DNA of 54,381 bases. Origin: Winslowiella iniecta (GTDB lineage: Bacteria; Pseudomonadota; Gammaproteobacteria; Enterobacterales; Enterobacteriaceae). The DNA lies in contig NZ_JRXE01000009.1 in the NCBI RefSeq assembly GCF_001267535.1, positions 28,697-83,077 on the forward strand, read 5' to 3'. Position numbers and translations under genes: made by a program. Under the pieces are notes generated by a model that was not told the DNA's origin, did not search any database, and worked only from the letters and a program-made list of their open reading frames with translations. This document shows, in pieces, positions 8,271-16,911 of this stretch; position 1 is the stretch's first letter; every line of letters begins with the position of its first letter.

Positions 8271-9011
8271 ATGTCAAAAGAAAAAACAGGCAGCTCAAGG
8301 AGAGACTTTCTCCTTAAGACCATTACGCTGGCTCCGGCGGTCGCGATTGGCAGCACCGGAATCGGTTCTCTGGCCATCACCACCCAGGCGCAGGCTAAAG
8401 AGAGCAGGGCGCCTGCTGGCCCGCAGCAGGCAAAAGATTATCAACCTAGCTGGTTCACCCGCGAAGAGTACGCTTTTCTGCAGGCCGCCGTCGCGCGCCT
8501 GATCCCGGCAGATGAGCGTGGTCCTGGTGCGCTGGAAGCCGGTGTGCCGGAGTTTATCGATCGTCAGATGAACACCCCCTGGGCTACCGGTGCTAACTGG
8601 TATATGCAGGGGCCGTTTAATCCTGATGCAGACCGTGCGCTGGGTTATCAGCTGCCATTGGTGCCGCAACAGATTTATCGTCTGGGGCTGGAAGAAGCCG
8701 ATGCTTATGCCAAAGCGCAGCACGGTAAAGTGTTTGCCGAACTGACCCCACAGCAGCAGGACACGGTTTTGCAGGCGTTTGAAAGCGGCAGTGCCGAGTT
8801 CAGACAGCTACCGAGCAAAGTCTTTTTCTCTTTCCTGTTACAAAACACCCGTGAAGGTTTCTTCAGCGATCCGATCCACGGTGGCAATCAGCAGATGGCA
8901 GGCTGGACGCTGATTGGCTTCCCAGGCGCACGAGCTGATTTTATGGATTGGGTTGAACGCGGCGAACGTTATCCGTTCCCGCCAGTGTCTATTCGCGGGG
9001 AAAGAGCATAA
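8271..9011 (+). CDS. Gluconate 2-dehydrogenase, small (gamma) subunit
   Basis: 246-residue small subunit of the membrane-bound gluconate dehydrogenase family (gluconate 2-dehydrogenase subunit 3 domain). It begins with a twin-arginine signal, [20 protein letters not shown], and in this family the folded catalytic subunit is thought to be exported together with this Tat-bearing partner. The domain core is visible: [36 protein letters not shown]. The site AAGG lies seven bases before the ATG. It is the first gene of a three-gene operon, separated from the GMC subunit by two bases. Confidence 0.88.
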   Translation: MSKEKTGSSRRDFLLKTITLAPAVAIGSTGIGSLAITTQAQAKESRAPAGPQQAKDYQPSWFTREEYAFLQAAVARLIPADERGPGALEAGVPEFIDRQMNTPWATGANWYMQGPFNPDADRALGYQLPLVPQQIYRLGLEEADAYAKAQHGKVFAELTPQQQDTVLQAFESGSAEFRQLPSKVFFSFLLQNTREGFFSDPIHGGNQQMAGWTLIGFPGARADFMDWVERGERYPFPPVSIRGERA

Positions 9012-9013
9012 GC

Positions 9014-10798
9014 ATGGCAAACGAAATGAAGAAAGTGGATGCGGTGATTGTCGGCTTCGGCTGGGCCGGATCGATTATGGCCAAAGAGCTGACAGAAGCC
9101 GGGCTGAATGTGGTGGCGCTGGAGCGCGGCCCGCATCGCGATACCTATCCTGACGGAGCCTATCCGCAGGTAATCGACGAACTGACCTACAACGTGCGTA
9201 AAAAGCTGTTCCAGGACTTGTCGAAAAGCACCGTCACCATCCGCCATAACTCGGCGCAAACCGCACAGCCGTATCGTCAGCTGGCGGCGTTTTTGCCGGG
9301 TACCGGCACCGGTGGTGCGGGTCTGCACTGGTCTGGCGTGCATTTCCGCGTCGACCCGATTGAACTGCGGATGCGCAGCCACTATGAAGAGCGCTACGGC
9401 AAGAAATTTATCCCGGAAGGTATGACCATCCAGGACTTCGGCGTCACTTATGACGAGCTGGAACCTTACTTCGATCAGGCGGAAAAAGTGTTCGGCACCT
9501 CCGGCTCGGCCTGGAGTATCAAAGGCAAAGTGGTCGGTAAAGAGCAGGGTGGCAACCCGTTTGCACCGGATCGCTCCAGTGACTTCCCGCTTCCCGCGCA
9601 GAAACGCACGTTTTCTGCGCAGCTGTTTGCCAAAGCGGCGGAATCGGTGGGTTATCACCCTTACGATTTGCCGTCGGCGAATACCTCCGGCCCGTATACC
9701 AATACCTACGGCGCACAGATGGGGCCGTGTAACTTCTGCGGTTTCTGTAGCGGCTATGCCTGCTACATGTATTCTAAAGCGTCGCCGAACGTCAATATTC
9801 TGCCAGCCCTGCGTCAGGAGTCGAAGTTTGAACTGCGCGTCAATTCACATGTGCTGCGCGTTAACCTGACCGATGACAAAAAACGCGCGACTGGCGTCAC
9901 CTATGTGGATGCGCAGGGGCGTGAAGTGGTGCAACCGGCAGACCTGGTGATTCTGTCGGCGTTCCAGTTCCATAACGTGCATCTGATGCTGCTTTCCGGC
10001 ATCGGCAAGCCGTATAACCCGGTGACCAACGAAGGCACTATCGGGCGTAACTTTGCCTACCAGAATATCTCCACCATTAAAGCCTTCTTTGATAAAGACG
10101 TGCATACCAATAACTTTATCGGTGCCGGTGGCGCAGGGGTTGGCGTGGATGACTTTAATGCCGATAACTTCGATCACAGCAAATATGGCTTTGTTGGCGG
10201 TTCACCGTTCTGGGTGAACCAGGCGGGCGTGAAGCCCATTTCCGGCCTGCCAGTGCCGCCGGGTACGCCAAACTGGGGCAGTCAGTGGAAGGCCGCGGTT
10301 GCCGATCACTATACCCATCATGTGTCGATGGATGCGCACGGTGCGCACCAGTCTTATCGTAATAACTATCTCGATCTCGACCCGAACTACAAAGATGCTT
10401 ACGGCCAGCCGCTGCTGCGTATGACCTTTGACTGGCAGGATAACGACATCAAAATGTCGCAGTTTATGCATGACCGTATGCATACCATCGCCGAAGCGAT
10501 GAATCCGAAGCTGATTACCGGTGCGCCGAAAAAGCCGGGCACGCATTTCGATACCACCGTTTATCAGACCACCCATATGAACGGCGGTGCGATTATGGGC
10601 GAAGATCCGAAAACCAGCGCCATTAACCGCTATCTGCAAAGCTGGGATGTTCCCAACGTGTTTGTTCCGGGCGCATCTGCCTTCCCGCAGGGTCTGGGCT
10701 ACAACCCGACCGGCATGGTGGCGGCACTGACTTACTGGTCAGCCAAAGCGATTCGTGAACAGTATCTGAAAAACCCCGGTCCGCTGGTGCAGGCATAA
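9014..10798 (+). CDS. Gluconate 2-dehydrogenase, FAD (GMC) catalytic subunit
   Basis: 594-residue GMC-family flavoprotein that oxidises an aldonic acid or sugar in the periplasm and passes electrons to the cytochrome subunit. The FAD-binding VIVGFGWAGSIMAKEL starts at about residue 11. The GMC C-terminal part shows THMNGGAIMGEDP and GYNPTGMVAALTYW. A cysteine cluster, C239-N-F-C242-G-F-C245 with C250, sits where related FAD-dependent glucose/gluconate dehydrogenases hold a 3Fe-4S cluster. It has no signal peptide of its own, which agrees with co-export with the Tat-bearing small subunit. Substrate is called gluconate by family and by the GntR-like operator; 2-ketogluconate or another aldonate cannot be excluded. 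Confidence 0.88.
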   Translation: MANEMKKVDAVIVGFGWAGSIMAKELTEAGLNVVALERGPHRDTYPDGAYPQVIDELTYNVRKKLFQDLSKSTVTIRHNSAQTAQPYRQLAAFLPGTGTGGAGLHWSGVHFRVDPIELRMRSHYEERYGKKFIPEGMTIQDFGVTYDELEPYFDQAEKVFGTSGSAWSIKGKVVGKEQGGNPFAPDRSSDFPLPAQKRTFSAQLFAKAAESVGYHPYDLPSANTSGPYTNTYGAQMGPCNFCGFCSGYACYMYSKASPNVNILPALRQESKFELRVNSHVLRVNLTDDKKRATGVTYVDAQGREVVQPADLVILSAFQFHNVHLMLLSGIGKPYNPVTNEGTIGRNFAYQNISTIKAFFDKDVHTNNFIGAGGAGVGVDDFNADNFDHSKYGFVGGSPFWVNQAGVKPISGLPVPPGTPNWGSQWKAAVADHYTHHVSMDAHGAHQSYRNNYLDLDPNYKDAYGQPLLRMTFDWQDNDIKMSQFMHDRMHTIAEAMNPKLITGAPKKPGTHFDTTVYQTTHMNGGAIMGEDPKTSAINRYLQSWDVPNVFVPGASAFPQGLGYNPTGMVAALTYWSAKAIREQYLKNPGPLVQA

Positions 10799-10809
10799 GG
10801 ATAATGACA

Positions 10810-12123
10810 ATGAAAATCGGATTATCAGCCCTGTTACTGGGCATGCTGGCGTTTGGTGTGCAGGCGGAAGAGAGCAATGCCGGCGATCTGGTGAAGCGCG
10901 GTGAGTACCTGGCGCGCGCCGGTGATTGTGTGGCTTGCCATACCAGCAAAGACGGCAAACCGTTTGCCGGTGGCCTGCCGATGGTGACGCCAATCGGCAC
11001 GATTTATTCTACCAATATCACCCCGGATCCGCAGCATGGCATTGGCAGCTACAGCTATGATGATTTCCAGAAAGCGGTGCGTCACGGCGTAGCGAAAAAT
11101 GGCGATACGCTCTATCCGGCGATGCCTTATCCTTCGTATGCCGTGGTCAGCGATGACGATATGCATGCGATGTATGCTTACTTTATGCATGGCGTGCAGC
11201 CGATCGCGCAGCAGAATAAAGAGAGCGACATTCCGTGGCCGCTGTCGATGCGCTGGCCGCTGTCGATCTGGCGTGGCATCTTTGCTCCGGATGTGAAGGC
11301 TTTCCAGCCAAAAGCGAGTGAAGATCCGGTGCTGGCGCGTGGTCGTTATCTGGTGGAAGGGCTGGGGCACTGTGGTGCCTGCCACACGCCGCGCAGCATT
11401 ACCATGCAGGAAAAAGCGCTGAATGATGACAACGGCGGCGACTACCTGTCCGGCAGCAATGCACCGATTGATGGCTGGACCGCCAGCAATCTGCGTGGTG
11501 ACAGCCGCGATGGCTTAGGCCGCTGGAGCGAAGACGACCTGGTGCAGTTCCTGCGTACTGGCCGCAACGATCATACCGCGGTGTTTGGCGGCATGACCGA
11601 TGTGGTCGAACACAGCCTGCAGTACCTTAGCGCAGAAGATGCAACGGCAATTGCCCGTTATCTGAAGTCGTTGGGCGCCAAAGATCCCAACCAGGTAGGC
11701 TTCAAACCGGACGACAGCGTGGCAAAAGCGCTGTGGCGCGGCGATGACAGCAAAACCGGTGCCGCGCTGTATGTCGACAGCTGTGCGGCCTGCCATAAAA
11801 CCGACGGCAGTGGCTATAAACGCTTCTTCCCGGAACTGGCGGGCAATGCGGTGGTGCAGGCGGATGACCCTACTTCACTGATCCATATCGTGCTAAGCGG
11901 CAGTACCCTGCCCGGCGTGCAGGGCGCACCGACCGCCATCACCATGCCAGCGTTTGGCTGGCGGATGAACGATCATCAGGTGGCCGATGTGGTTAACTTT
12001 ATCCGTACCAGCTGGGGTAACACGGCGAGCACTGTCGTGACCGAGAAGGATGTGGCTAAGGTGCGTAAAGATGAAGCGGTGGTCGATAATCAGGGTGATG
12101 CCGATATCGAGAAGCTGAAGTAA
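10810..12123 (+). CDS. Gluconate 2-dehydrogenase, tri-heme cytochrome c subunit
   Basis: Periplasmic or membrane-attached cytochrome c that takes electrons from the flavoprotein to ubiquinone. The signal peptide MKIGLSALLLGMLAFGVQA is followed by three CXXCH haem sites, at about C42 (CVACH), C190 (CGACH) and C327 (CAACH), numbered from an ATG at 10804. The ATG at 10810 has better spacing to the AAGGA at the end of the upstream gene, so I start there (437 residues). Length and the three haem sites are as expected for the family. It is the last gene of the operon and converges with kdgF; a double-hairpin repeat fills the gap. Confidence 0.88.
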   Translation: MKIGLSALLLGMLAFGVQAEESNAGDLVKRGEYLARAGDCVACHTSKDGKPFAGGLPMVTPIGTIYSTNITPDPQHGIGSYSYDDFQKAVRHGVAKNGDTLYPAMPYPSYAVVSDDDMHAMYAYFMHGVQPIAQQNKESDIPWPLSMRWPLSIWRGIFAPDVKAFQPKASEDPVLARGRYLVEGLGHCGACHTPRSITMQEKALNDDNGGDYLSGSNAPIDGWTASNLRGDSRDGLGRWSEDDLVQFLRTGRNDHTAVFGGMTDVVEHSLQYLSAEDATAIARYLKSLGAKDPNQVGFKPDDSVAKALWRGDDSKTGAALYVDSCAACHKTDGSGYKRFFPELAGNAVVQADDPTSLIHIVLSGSTLPGVQGAPTAITMPAFGWRMNDHQVADVVNFIRTSWGNTASTVVTEKDVAKVRKDEAVVDNQGDADIEKLK

Positions 12124-12135
12124 TTCTCTGTACCC

Positions 12136-12219
12136 GTAGGGGTGGCGTTTTCGCCACCCGTGCCGAAGGCTTGCACTTCGCATGCCATCTGGACGGGAGC
12201 CGAAAACGGCTCCCCTATA
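12136..12219 (+). repeat. Double-hairpin dispersed repeat, copy 1
   Basis: First hairpin GGTGGCGTTTTCGCCACC, a linker with TGCCGAAGGCTTGCA and ATGCCATCTGGA, then the second hairpin GGGAGCCGAAAACGGCTCCC. It shares its layout, and much of its sequence, with 18857-18938 (inverted) and 43005-43088. It lies between convergent genes (cytochrome subunit and kdgF). Confidence 0.75.
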
Positions 12220-12242
12220 ATATTCCAGAAATCCCGGTATTT

Positions 12243-12566
12243 TCAGGAAAGAAAATCTTCGCGCTGCGGAGTAAAGGTATCCAGCAGGGTGCCTGGTTCA
12301 AGACAGACACAGCCGTGAACCACATGCGGTTTTTTATACAAGGTATCGCCCGCCGCCACCTCTTTCGTCACTCCATCAATGGTAAAAGCAAAGCGCCCTG
12401 ACAGCACATAGGTCAGCTGCTCATGCGGATGATGATGCAACGGGCCGACCGCATCCTTCTCGAAATTCACTTCTACCGCCATCATGCTGCCGCCATGCGC
12501 CAGAACCCGGCGGGTTACGCCATTACCCAAATCTTCCAGCGTGGTCTCTTTTTTGTAGATAAACAT
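12243..12566 (-). CDS. kdgF: KdgF-like cupin (uronate ring-opening)
   Basis: 107-residue single-domain cupin. KdgF speeds the conversion of the 4,5-unsaturated galacturonate released from pectin to linear 5-keto-4-deoxyuronate. The cupin metal motif is visible as LHHHPHEQLTYVLSGRFAF, with the second half GDTLYKKPHVVHGCVCLEPG. The ribosome-binding site AGGAA lies seven to eight bases before the ATG. It follows ogl by 24 bases on the same strand and so is probably co-transcribed with it under the KdgR-like box. Other small cupins share the motif; the gene pair makes KdgF the best call. Confidence 0.85.
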   Translation of the reverse strand: MFIYKKETTLEDLGNGVTRRVLAHGGSMMAVEVNFEKDAVGPLHHHPHEQLTYVLSGRFAFTIDGVTKEVAAGDTLYKKPHVVHGCVCLEPGTLLDTFTPQREDFLS

Positions 12567-12590
12567 GGTTATTCCTGTAGCTGTTAACGA

Positions 12591-13757
12591 TTAATGGGTC
12601 AGGCTATCGGGTAAGGTCGCGAGATAGAGCGCAGGCTGCCCTTCATAATCCGAGGTGAAGAGTACCTGACGGTCGTCCGGGGTAAATGACGGATGCGGAT
12701 GAGTCACCTGACGATCGCCATCCAGCACGCGCCATGAGCTGTGATGCGCTGCCAGACGGAAATGACGGCGCTGTTGCACATCAAAGACGTACAGCCATGG
12801 ATCATTATCAATGGTATAGCCGGCGGTATCCTGCACATCGACCGGCGTACCAGAACCATCGCCGACCAGCAGCGAGCCATGTTCATTACTCATCAGATGG
12901 GAACAGGCGGGCATGGTCATCAGCACTTCGTTACGATCGCTGTCCGGATTGTAGCGGCAGATCTGTCGATCGGGGCGATCTTTGTGATAAGAAACATAGA
13001 TCAGCGCCGATCCATCCGGCACCCAAAATTCATGGGTACAGCTTTCGCCCACCGCATGATCTTTTACCTTACGCATATTGCTACCGTCTTCATTTATCAG
13101 CCACATGCGCGCATCGACCAGATCGTGTGGGCCTTCATGACAAAACGCCACAGTCTGGTTGTGCCACGGCCGGTAAATCGGATGGCCCAGCCACAGATGC
13201 TGCTGATGAATGGTCTGCGCTTCGCCACTGTTCAGATCTACACGCAGCAGACGGCAGTGTGGATTTTTCTCGAAGAAGCGCTGAAAAATCTGCCAGTCGG
13301 TGAGTGGTTCCCAGTCTTCGCGGGCGATCTCAATACCGACCAGATGTGTACAGTCACTGTTTGCCACCCAGGTGCCATAACCGACCCAGTCGTCCGGAAC
13401 CTGATAAATCGTGGTTTCAACCAGGGTTTTAACATCGACGCGCTGCAAGTTGCGTTCGTTTTTCACATAGTAAAGATAGCGGTCATCGGGTGACAAAAAA
13501 CCACCAAAAGTATTATCACCGCGGCCTTCAGTCAGCTGTACGGCTTCCTGTTTTTCCAGATCAAGCAGATAGTAATTACGGTTGCCATCGAACTCTCCGG
13601 CAAACAGCAGCTGTTTACCGTCCTGGGTAAAACACTTCTGATAGAAGTAGTTACGATGACACAACACTTCCGGAGGCGTCAGGCGTGTCATAGCTACGCC
13701 GGTCTCTGGATCCTGAAAGTGGTGAAAAGGAAGTGTGATGCGTAAGCCCTTCGCCAT
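12591..13757 (-). CDS. ogl: Oligogalacturonate lyase
   Basis: Cytoplasmic lyase that cleaves short galacturonide oligomers, chiefly dimers from pectin, to unsaturated galacturonate. 388 residues, the family length, with a seven-bladed beta-propeller. The sequence follows known Ogl proteins: MAKGLRITLPFHHFQDPETG, VLCHRNYFYQKCFT, the blade repeats LLFAGEFDGNRNYY, and AFCHEGPHDLVDARMWLINE, whose histidine belongs to the metal site. The site AAGGGGA precedes the ATG. First gene of the ogl-kdgF unit, with a KdgR-like box centred about 45 bases upstream. Confidence 0.93.
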   Translation of the reverse strand: MAKGLRITLPFHHFQDPETGVAMTRLTPPEVLCHRNYFYQKCFTQDGKQLLFAGEFDGNRNYYLLDLEKQEAVQLTEGRGDNTFGGFLSPDDRYLYYVKNERNLQRVDVKTLVETTIYQVPDDWVGYGTWVANSDCTHLVGIEIAREDWEPLTDWQIFQRFFEKNPHCRLLRVDLNSGEAQTIHQQHLWLGHPIYRPWHNQTVAFCHEGPHDLVDARMWLINEDGSNMRKVKDHAVGESCTHEFWVPDGSALIYVSYHKDRPDRQICRYNPDSDRNEVLMTMPACSHLMSNEHGSLLVGDGSGTPVDVQDTAGYTIDNDPWLYVFDVQQRRHFRLAAHHSSWRVLDGDRQVTHPHPSFTPDDRQVLFTSDYEGQPALYLATLPDSLTH

Positions 13758-13790
13758 GCGGTTCCCCTTATCTGCCCGAAATTAATCTAT

Positions 13791-13812
13791 TTATTGAAAC
13801 GCTGTTTCATAT
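13791..13812 (-). promoter_or_regulatory. KdgR-like operator of ogl-kdgF
   Basis: TTGAAACGCTGTTTCAT matches the KdgR consensus (AATGAAAC-n-n-GTTTCATT type), with dyad TGAAAC / GTTTCA. KdgR is the IclR-type repressor of pectin genes in soft-rot and other enterobacteria. The regulator gene itself is not in this window. Confidence 0.7.
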
Positions 13813-13965
13813 TTATCGCTAAGCATATCCTTTTCCATCCTGATGCCGAGCGGCAGCCGAAAGAATTGAGAACGGGATCACAATAAACCGCTGTTGAAAA
13901 AGTCAGCGGGGAAGTTGCCGGTGGGATCGCAAAATCCGATTACCGTGGAGTGATGGATGTTGTTG

Positions 13966-13981
13966 TGTGAAGCAAGTCACA
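13966..13981 (+). promoter_or_regulatory. CRP site between ogl and the isomerase gene
   Basis: TGTGA-AGCAAG-TCACA is an exact match to the CRP core. It lies between the two divergent pectin units and the two KdgR-like boxes, and could serve either direction. Confidence 0.7.
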
Positions 13982-14023
13982 TTAATTTGCGGCATTTCCC
14001 TCTATAAGAAACATCGTCTATGA

Positions 14024-14047
14024 TAAATTGAAACAACGTTTCATAAA
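14024..14047 (+). promoter_or_regulatory. KdgR-like operator of the isomerase gene
   Basis: The core TGAAACAACGTTTCA is at 14029-14043 and is a good KdgR match, centred about 94 bases before the start of the RpiB-type isomerase gene. Confidence 0.7.
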
Positions 14048-14129
14048 AATTAATTGCGACCTGTGGTGCACCAGTCTGTGTCACAGGCTTAATTCACTGA
14101 GATAAGCCACTGAAGTAAAGGGGAGAACC

Positions 14130-14768
14130 ATGAAAATTGCACTGATGATGGAGAACAGTCAGGCGGGCAAAAATGCCGTAGTGCTGAAAGAGCTGAAGCA
14201 GGTTGCAGACAGCAAAGACTACCCGGTATTTAACGTCGGCATGAGTGATGAGCAGGATCATCATCTGACTTATATCCATCTCGGCATTATGTCCAGCATC
14301 CTGCTGAATTCTAAGGCGGTGGATTTCGTGATTACCGGCTGCGGCACCGGCCAGGGCGCGCTGATGTCGCTGAATATTCATCCGGGCGTGGTGTGCGGCT
14401 ACTGTATCGATCCGGCTGATGCGTTCCTGTTTGCCCAGATCAACAATGGTAACGCGCTGGCGCTTCCATTTGCCAAAGGCTTTGGCTGGGGTGCGGAGCT
14501 GAATCTGCGCTTTATCTTTGAAAAAGCGTTCACCGGCGAGAAAGGTCAGGGCTATCCGGCCGATCGCAAAGAGCCGCAGGTGCGTAATGCCGGTATTCTG
14601 AATCAGGTGAAGGCTGCGGTGGTGAAAGAGAACTATCTCGATACTCTGCGTGCTATCGATCCTGAGTTGGTGAAAACCGCCGTCAGCGGCCAGCGTTTCC
14701 AGCAGTGCTTCTTTGAAAACTGTCAGGATAAAGAGATTGAAGCCTTTGTCCGTCAGTTAGTCGCCTAA
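14130..14768 (+). CDS. RpiB/LacAB-family isomerase, probable 5-keto-4-deoxyuronate isomerase (DhuI-like)
   Basis: 212-residue sugar isomerase of the RpiB/LacA/LacB fold with a C-terminal extension. The signature VDFVITGCGTGQGALMSLNIHPGVVCGYC holds the usual active-site region, and KIALMMENSQAGKN starts the first strand. In a KdgR-controlled locus beside ogl and kdgF, the missing step is isomerisation of 5-keto-4-deoxyuronate, normally done by KduI. RpiB-type DhuI enzymes described from other bacteria do the same reaction, so I infer that role here; no kduI is in the window. A ribosome-binding site (AAAGGGGAGA) precedes the ATG. A clean bidirectional terminator separates it from the convergent MFS gene. 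Confidence 0.7.
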   Translation: MKIALMMENSQAGKNAVVLKELKQVADSKDYPVFNVGMSDEQDHHLTYIHLGIMSSILLNSKAVDFVITGCGTGQGALMSLNIHPGVVCGYCIDPADAFLFAQINNGNALALPFAKGFGWGAELNLRFIFEKAFTGEKGQGYPADRKEPQVRNAGILNQVKAAVVKENYLDTLRAIDPELVKTAVSGQRFQQCFFENCQDKEIEAFVRQLVA

Positions 14769-14770
14769 AG

Positions 14771-14805
14771 AAAAAGCCGCGGCATCGGTTGTTGCCGCGG
14801 CTTTT
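14771..14805. terminator. Bidirectional Rho-independent terminator
   Basis: Stem GCCGCGGCA / TGCCGCGGC, loop of 8 bases, flanked by AAAAA on the left and TTTT on the right. It serves both the isomerase gene and the convergent MFS gene. Confidence 0.85.
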
Positions 14806-14806
14806 A

Positions 14807-16243
14807 TCAAATATTTTCCAGATTGATACCGCGGGTTTTCGGCCCGAATATTCCCACCGACAGCATCACCATCAGCATACTTGCCACAATAAACGCGATC
14901 ACTCCCTGAGTACCGGCGTACTGCAAAATCAGGCCAATCATAATGCTGCTGAACACCGTCGACAGGCGGCTAAAAGAGTAGCAAAACCCGACTGCCCGCG
15001 CCCGAATATGGGTCGGAAAAATTTCGGTCTGATAAGCGTGATAGCTGTAAGTTAGCCAGGCGTTCGACCAGGTAATCAGAAAGCCACAGGCAATCAGCAG
15101 CAGCGCATTAGTCTGGAAGGCAAACAGGGTGCCGAACACTACCGTCATCAGACAGGAGAGGACGATCTGCCATTTATTTTCCATTCTGTCGGCATAGCGG
15201 CTGCAAATCAGTGAACCCAGCGGGTAGGCGAGCGTGATAAAGAAGGCGTACAGCAGGCTGTGGGTGACAGTGGTTCCTTTGCCCGACAGCAGCGCCGGCA
15301 GCCAGTTACCAAAGCCAAAAAAGCCAATGGCCTGGAAGAAGTTCATCACCACCAGCATCAAAGTACGTTTGCGGTACTGCGCTGACCAAATCTCTTTAAA
15401 CGTGCCTTGCTGTGGTAGCTGGGCGGCGGCATCGGTCGGGGAAATCCCTTGCCCGACCGGCGCGCCACAGCGCTGTTCCATTTTGCTGAGTACCTGATGT
15501 GCTTCCTGATGACGACCTTGCTGCGCCAGCCAGCGGGCAGATTCAGGCAGATTTTTACGGATAAACCAGATAATCAGTGAACAGAGTGCGCCTGCAATCA
15601 CGACATAGCGCCAGCCGGTCAAGCCGAAAAGGGTTTGCGGCACCAGCCACCATGACATCAGTGCGACTGTCGGAACCGACAGAAACTGGACAAAAAAGGC
15701 GTAAGCAAAGGCTTTGCTGCGCAGGTGGGTCGGTACCCACTCGGTCAGATAGGTGTCGATAGTCACCAGTTCAATGCCCAGTCCGACGCCAACCAGAAAG
15801 CGGCAGAAGATGATCCACTCGGCCTGATTCTGAAACGCCATCAGCAGGGAAAAAGCGCCATACCAGGCAAGGGCAAACATAAAGGTCATCCGGCGGCCAA
15901 AGCGGTCGGCATAGGGAGCCAGTAAGCTGGCACCGATAAACAAACCCAAAAATGTTGCCGAAGCAAAGGCCGCCTGATCGGATATTCCGAATACGCCTTC
16001 ACTACCAATATGAAATATGTTTTCCGCGATTAATCCTGAACTAATATATCCCGTCTGAAACAGGTCGTAGAGCTCAAAAAAACCACCGAGTGCCAGTAAG
16101 GTAATAAAACGCCACAGTCCGGCTGAAGCCGGCAGGGCATCGATACGGTTAACTAAATTATTGTTTTTACTGGTAGATACAGAAGGAGACGCCATCCCCA
16201 TGGCAGATGCTGAACTCATTTTAATTATTTTCCTCAGTAACAT
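14807..16243 (-). CDS. MFS sugar or acid transporter
   Basis: 478-residue permease of the major facilitator superfamily (sugar/proton symporter-like) with about 12 hydrophobic helices. The loop motif after helix 2 reads APYADRFGRRMTF, and PESARWLAQQGRHQEAHQVL follows helix 6. The N-terminus is long and polar. Two starts are possible: 16243 (GGAAAGG eight bases upstream) and 16219 (GGAAAA upstream); I use the first. It is divergent from a GntR-type regulator and convergent with the pectin isomerase gene. A uronate or oligogalacturonide substrate is suggested by position only; I see no convincing KdgR box before it. Confidence 0.75.
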   Translation of the reverse strand: MLLRKIIKMSSASAMGMASPSVSTSKNNNLVNRIDALPASAGLWRFITLLALGGFFELYDLFQTGYISSGLIAENIFHIGSEGVFGISDQAAFASATFLGLFIGASLLAPYADRFGRRMTFMFALAWYGAFSLLMAFQNQAEWIIFCRFLVGVGLGIELVTIDTYLTEWVPTHLRSKAFAYAFFVQFLSVPTVALMSWWLVPQTLFGLTGWRYVVIAGALCSLIIWFIRKNLPESARWLAQQGRHQEAHQVLSKMEQRCGAPVGQGISPTDAAAQLPQQGTFKEIWSAQYRKRTLMLVVMNFFQAIGFFGFGNWLPALLSGKGTTVTHSLLYAFFITLAYPLGSLICSRYADRMENKWQIVLSCLMTVVFGTLFAFQTNALLLIACGFLITWSNAWLTYSYHAYQTEIFPTHIRARAVGFCYSFSRLSTVFSSIMIGLILQYAGTQGVIAFIVASMLMVMLSVGIFGPKTRGINLENI

Positions 16244-16911
16244 AGTGATTACCTTTCCATGCTAAAGGCTGATGGCTGGATTTAAATTTTTAAATCGCTA
16301 TCAGACGCAGAAAAATAAGCATAAAAATCTGAGTAGGTTTAATTGAAGGGGGATGATGCTGATGGTGACATGGAATGGTCGTGCGGTGCCGCCATCGCTG
16401 TTAAGTGAGCCACGGATTAGCTCTGACTGAGTCGCCAGGAAATCTGAAGCCTGAACTTGTCAGAGGTGCTTCTTAATGCATCATCTCAGGCTGATAACTT
16501 ATAGCTATTTTTTTTGCTGTTCAGATACAGTTTAACGTCGTTTTCATATCATCGAAACAAATATAATCGGATGGATAAACAGAGCTAAGTCTTTTATCAC
16601 TGGGTAATGCCTGGTAGCCTTTATCATAAAATATCCGTATCTGGAGTTGACTGGGATGTGATTGTTATTGTTGGTATATTTATTTTTTCCTTTTACCAGG
16701 ATATAAGCTGTACCCCCCTCTTTTCAATTAATTTTTCCGCCAAAATTAAATAAACCGTCGATATCCCGATTTCCTGTTAAATATCACACTGACATTGGCG
16801 GATAGTCGACAGGGAAAATGTTCAGGTGCAAAACATGCCTGCCGGGAAGTTGTACGCCAGGCACGCAACGGATGTTATGATAAACGCAGTCAGGTTCAGT
16901 TGAGGTGCAAG
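16244..16911. other. 668-base divergent intergenic region
   Basis: AT-rich gap between the MFS gene (leftward) and the GntR-type gene (rightward). It must hold both promoters. I find only weak short reading frames (from 16271 and 16362), no terminator and no clear operator. Confidence 0.5.

Noticed and set aside
12686-13493. Two long plus-strand frames opposite ogl
   Set aside because: Shadows of ogl, which is recognisable over its whole length on the minus strand.
16271-16440. Two short frames in the MFS-GntR gap (about 24 residues each, from 16271 and 16362)
   Set aside because: Poorly spaced ribosome-binding sites and no hydrophobic or conserved pattern; likely chance.
16540-16570. Possible KdgR box with GTTTTCAT and GAAACAAAT halves before the MFS gene
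   Set aside because: The halves do not form the TGAAAC-GTTTCA dyad; much weaker than the three boxes reported.
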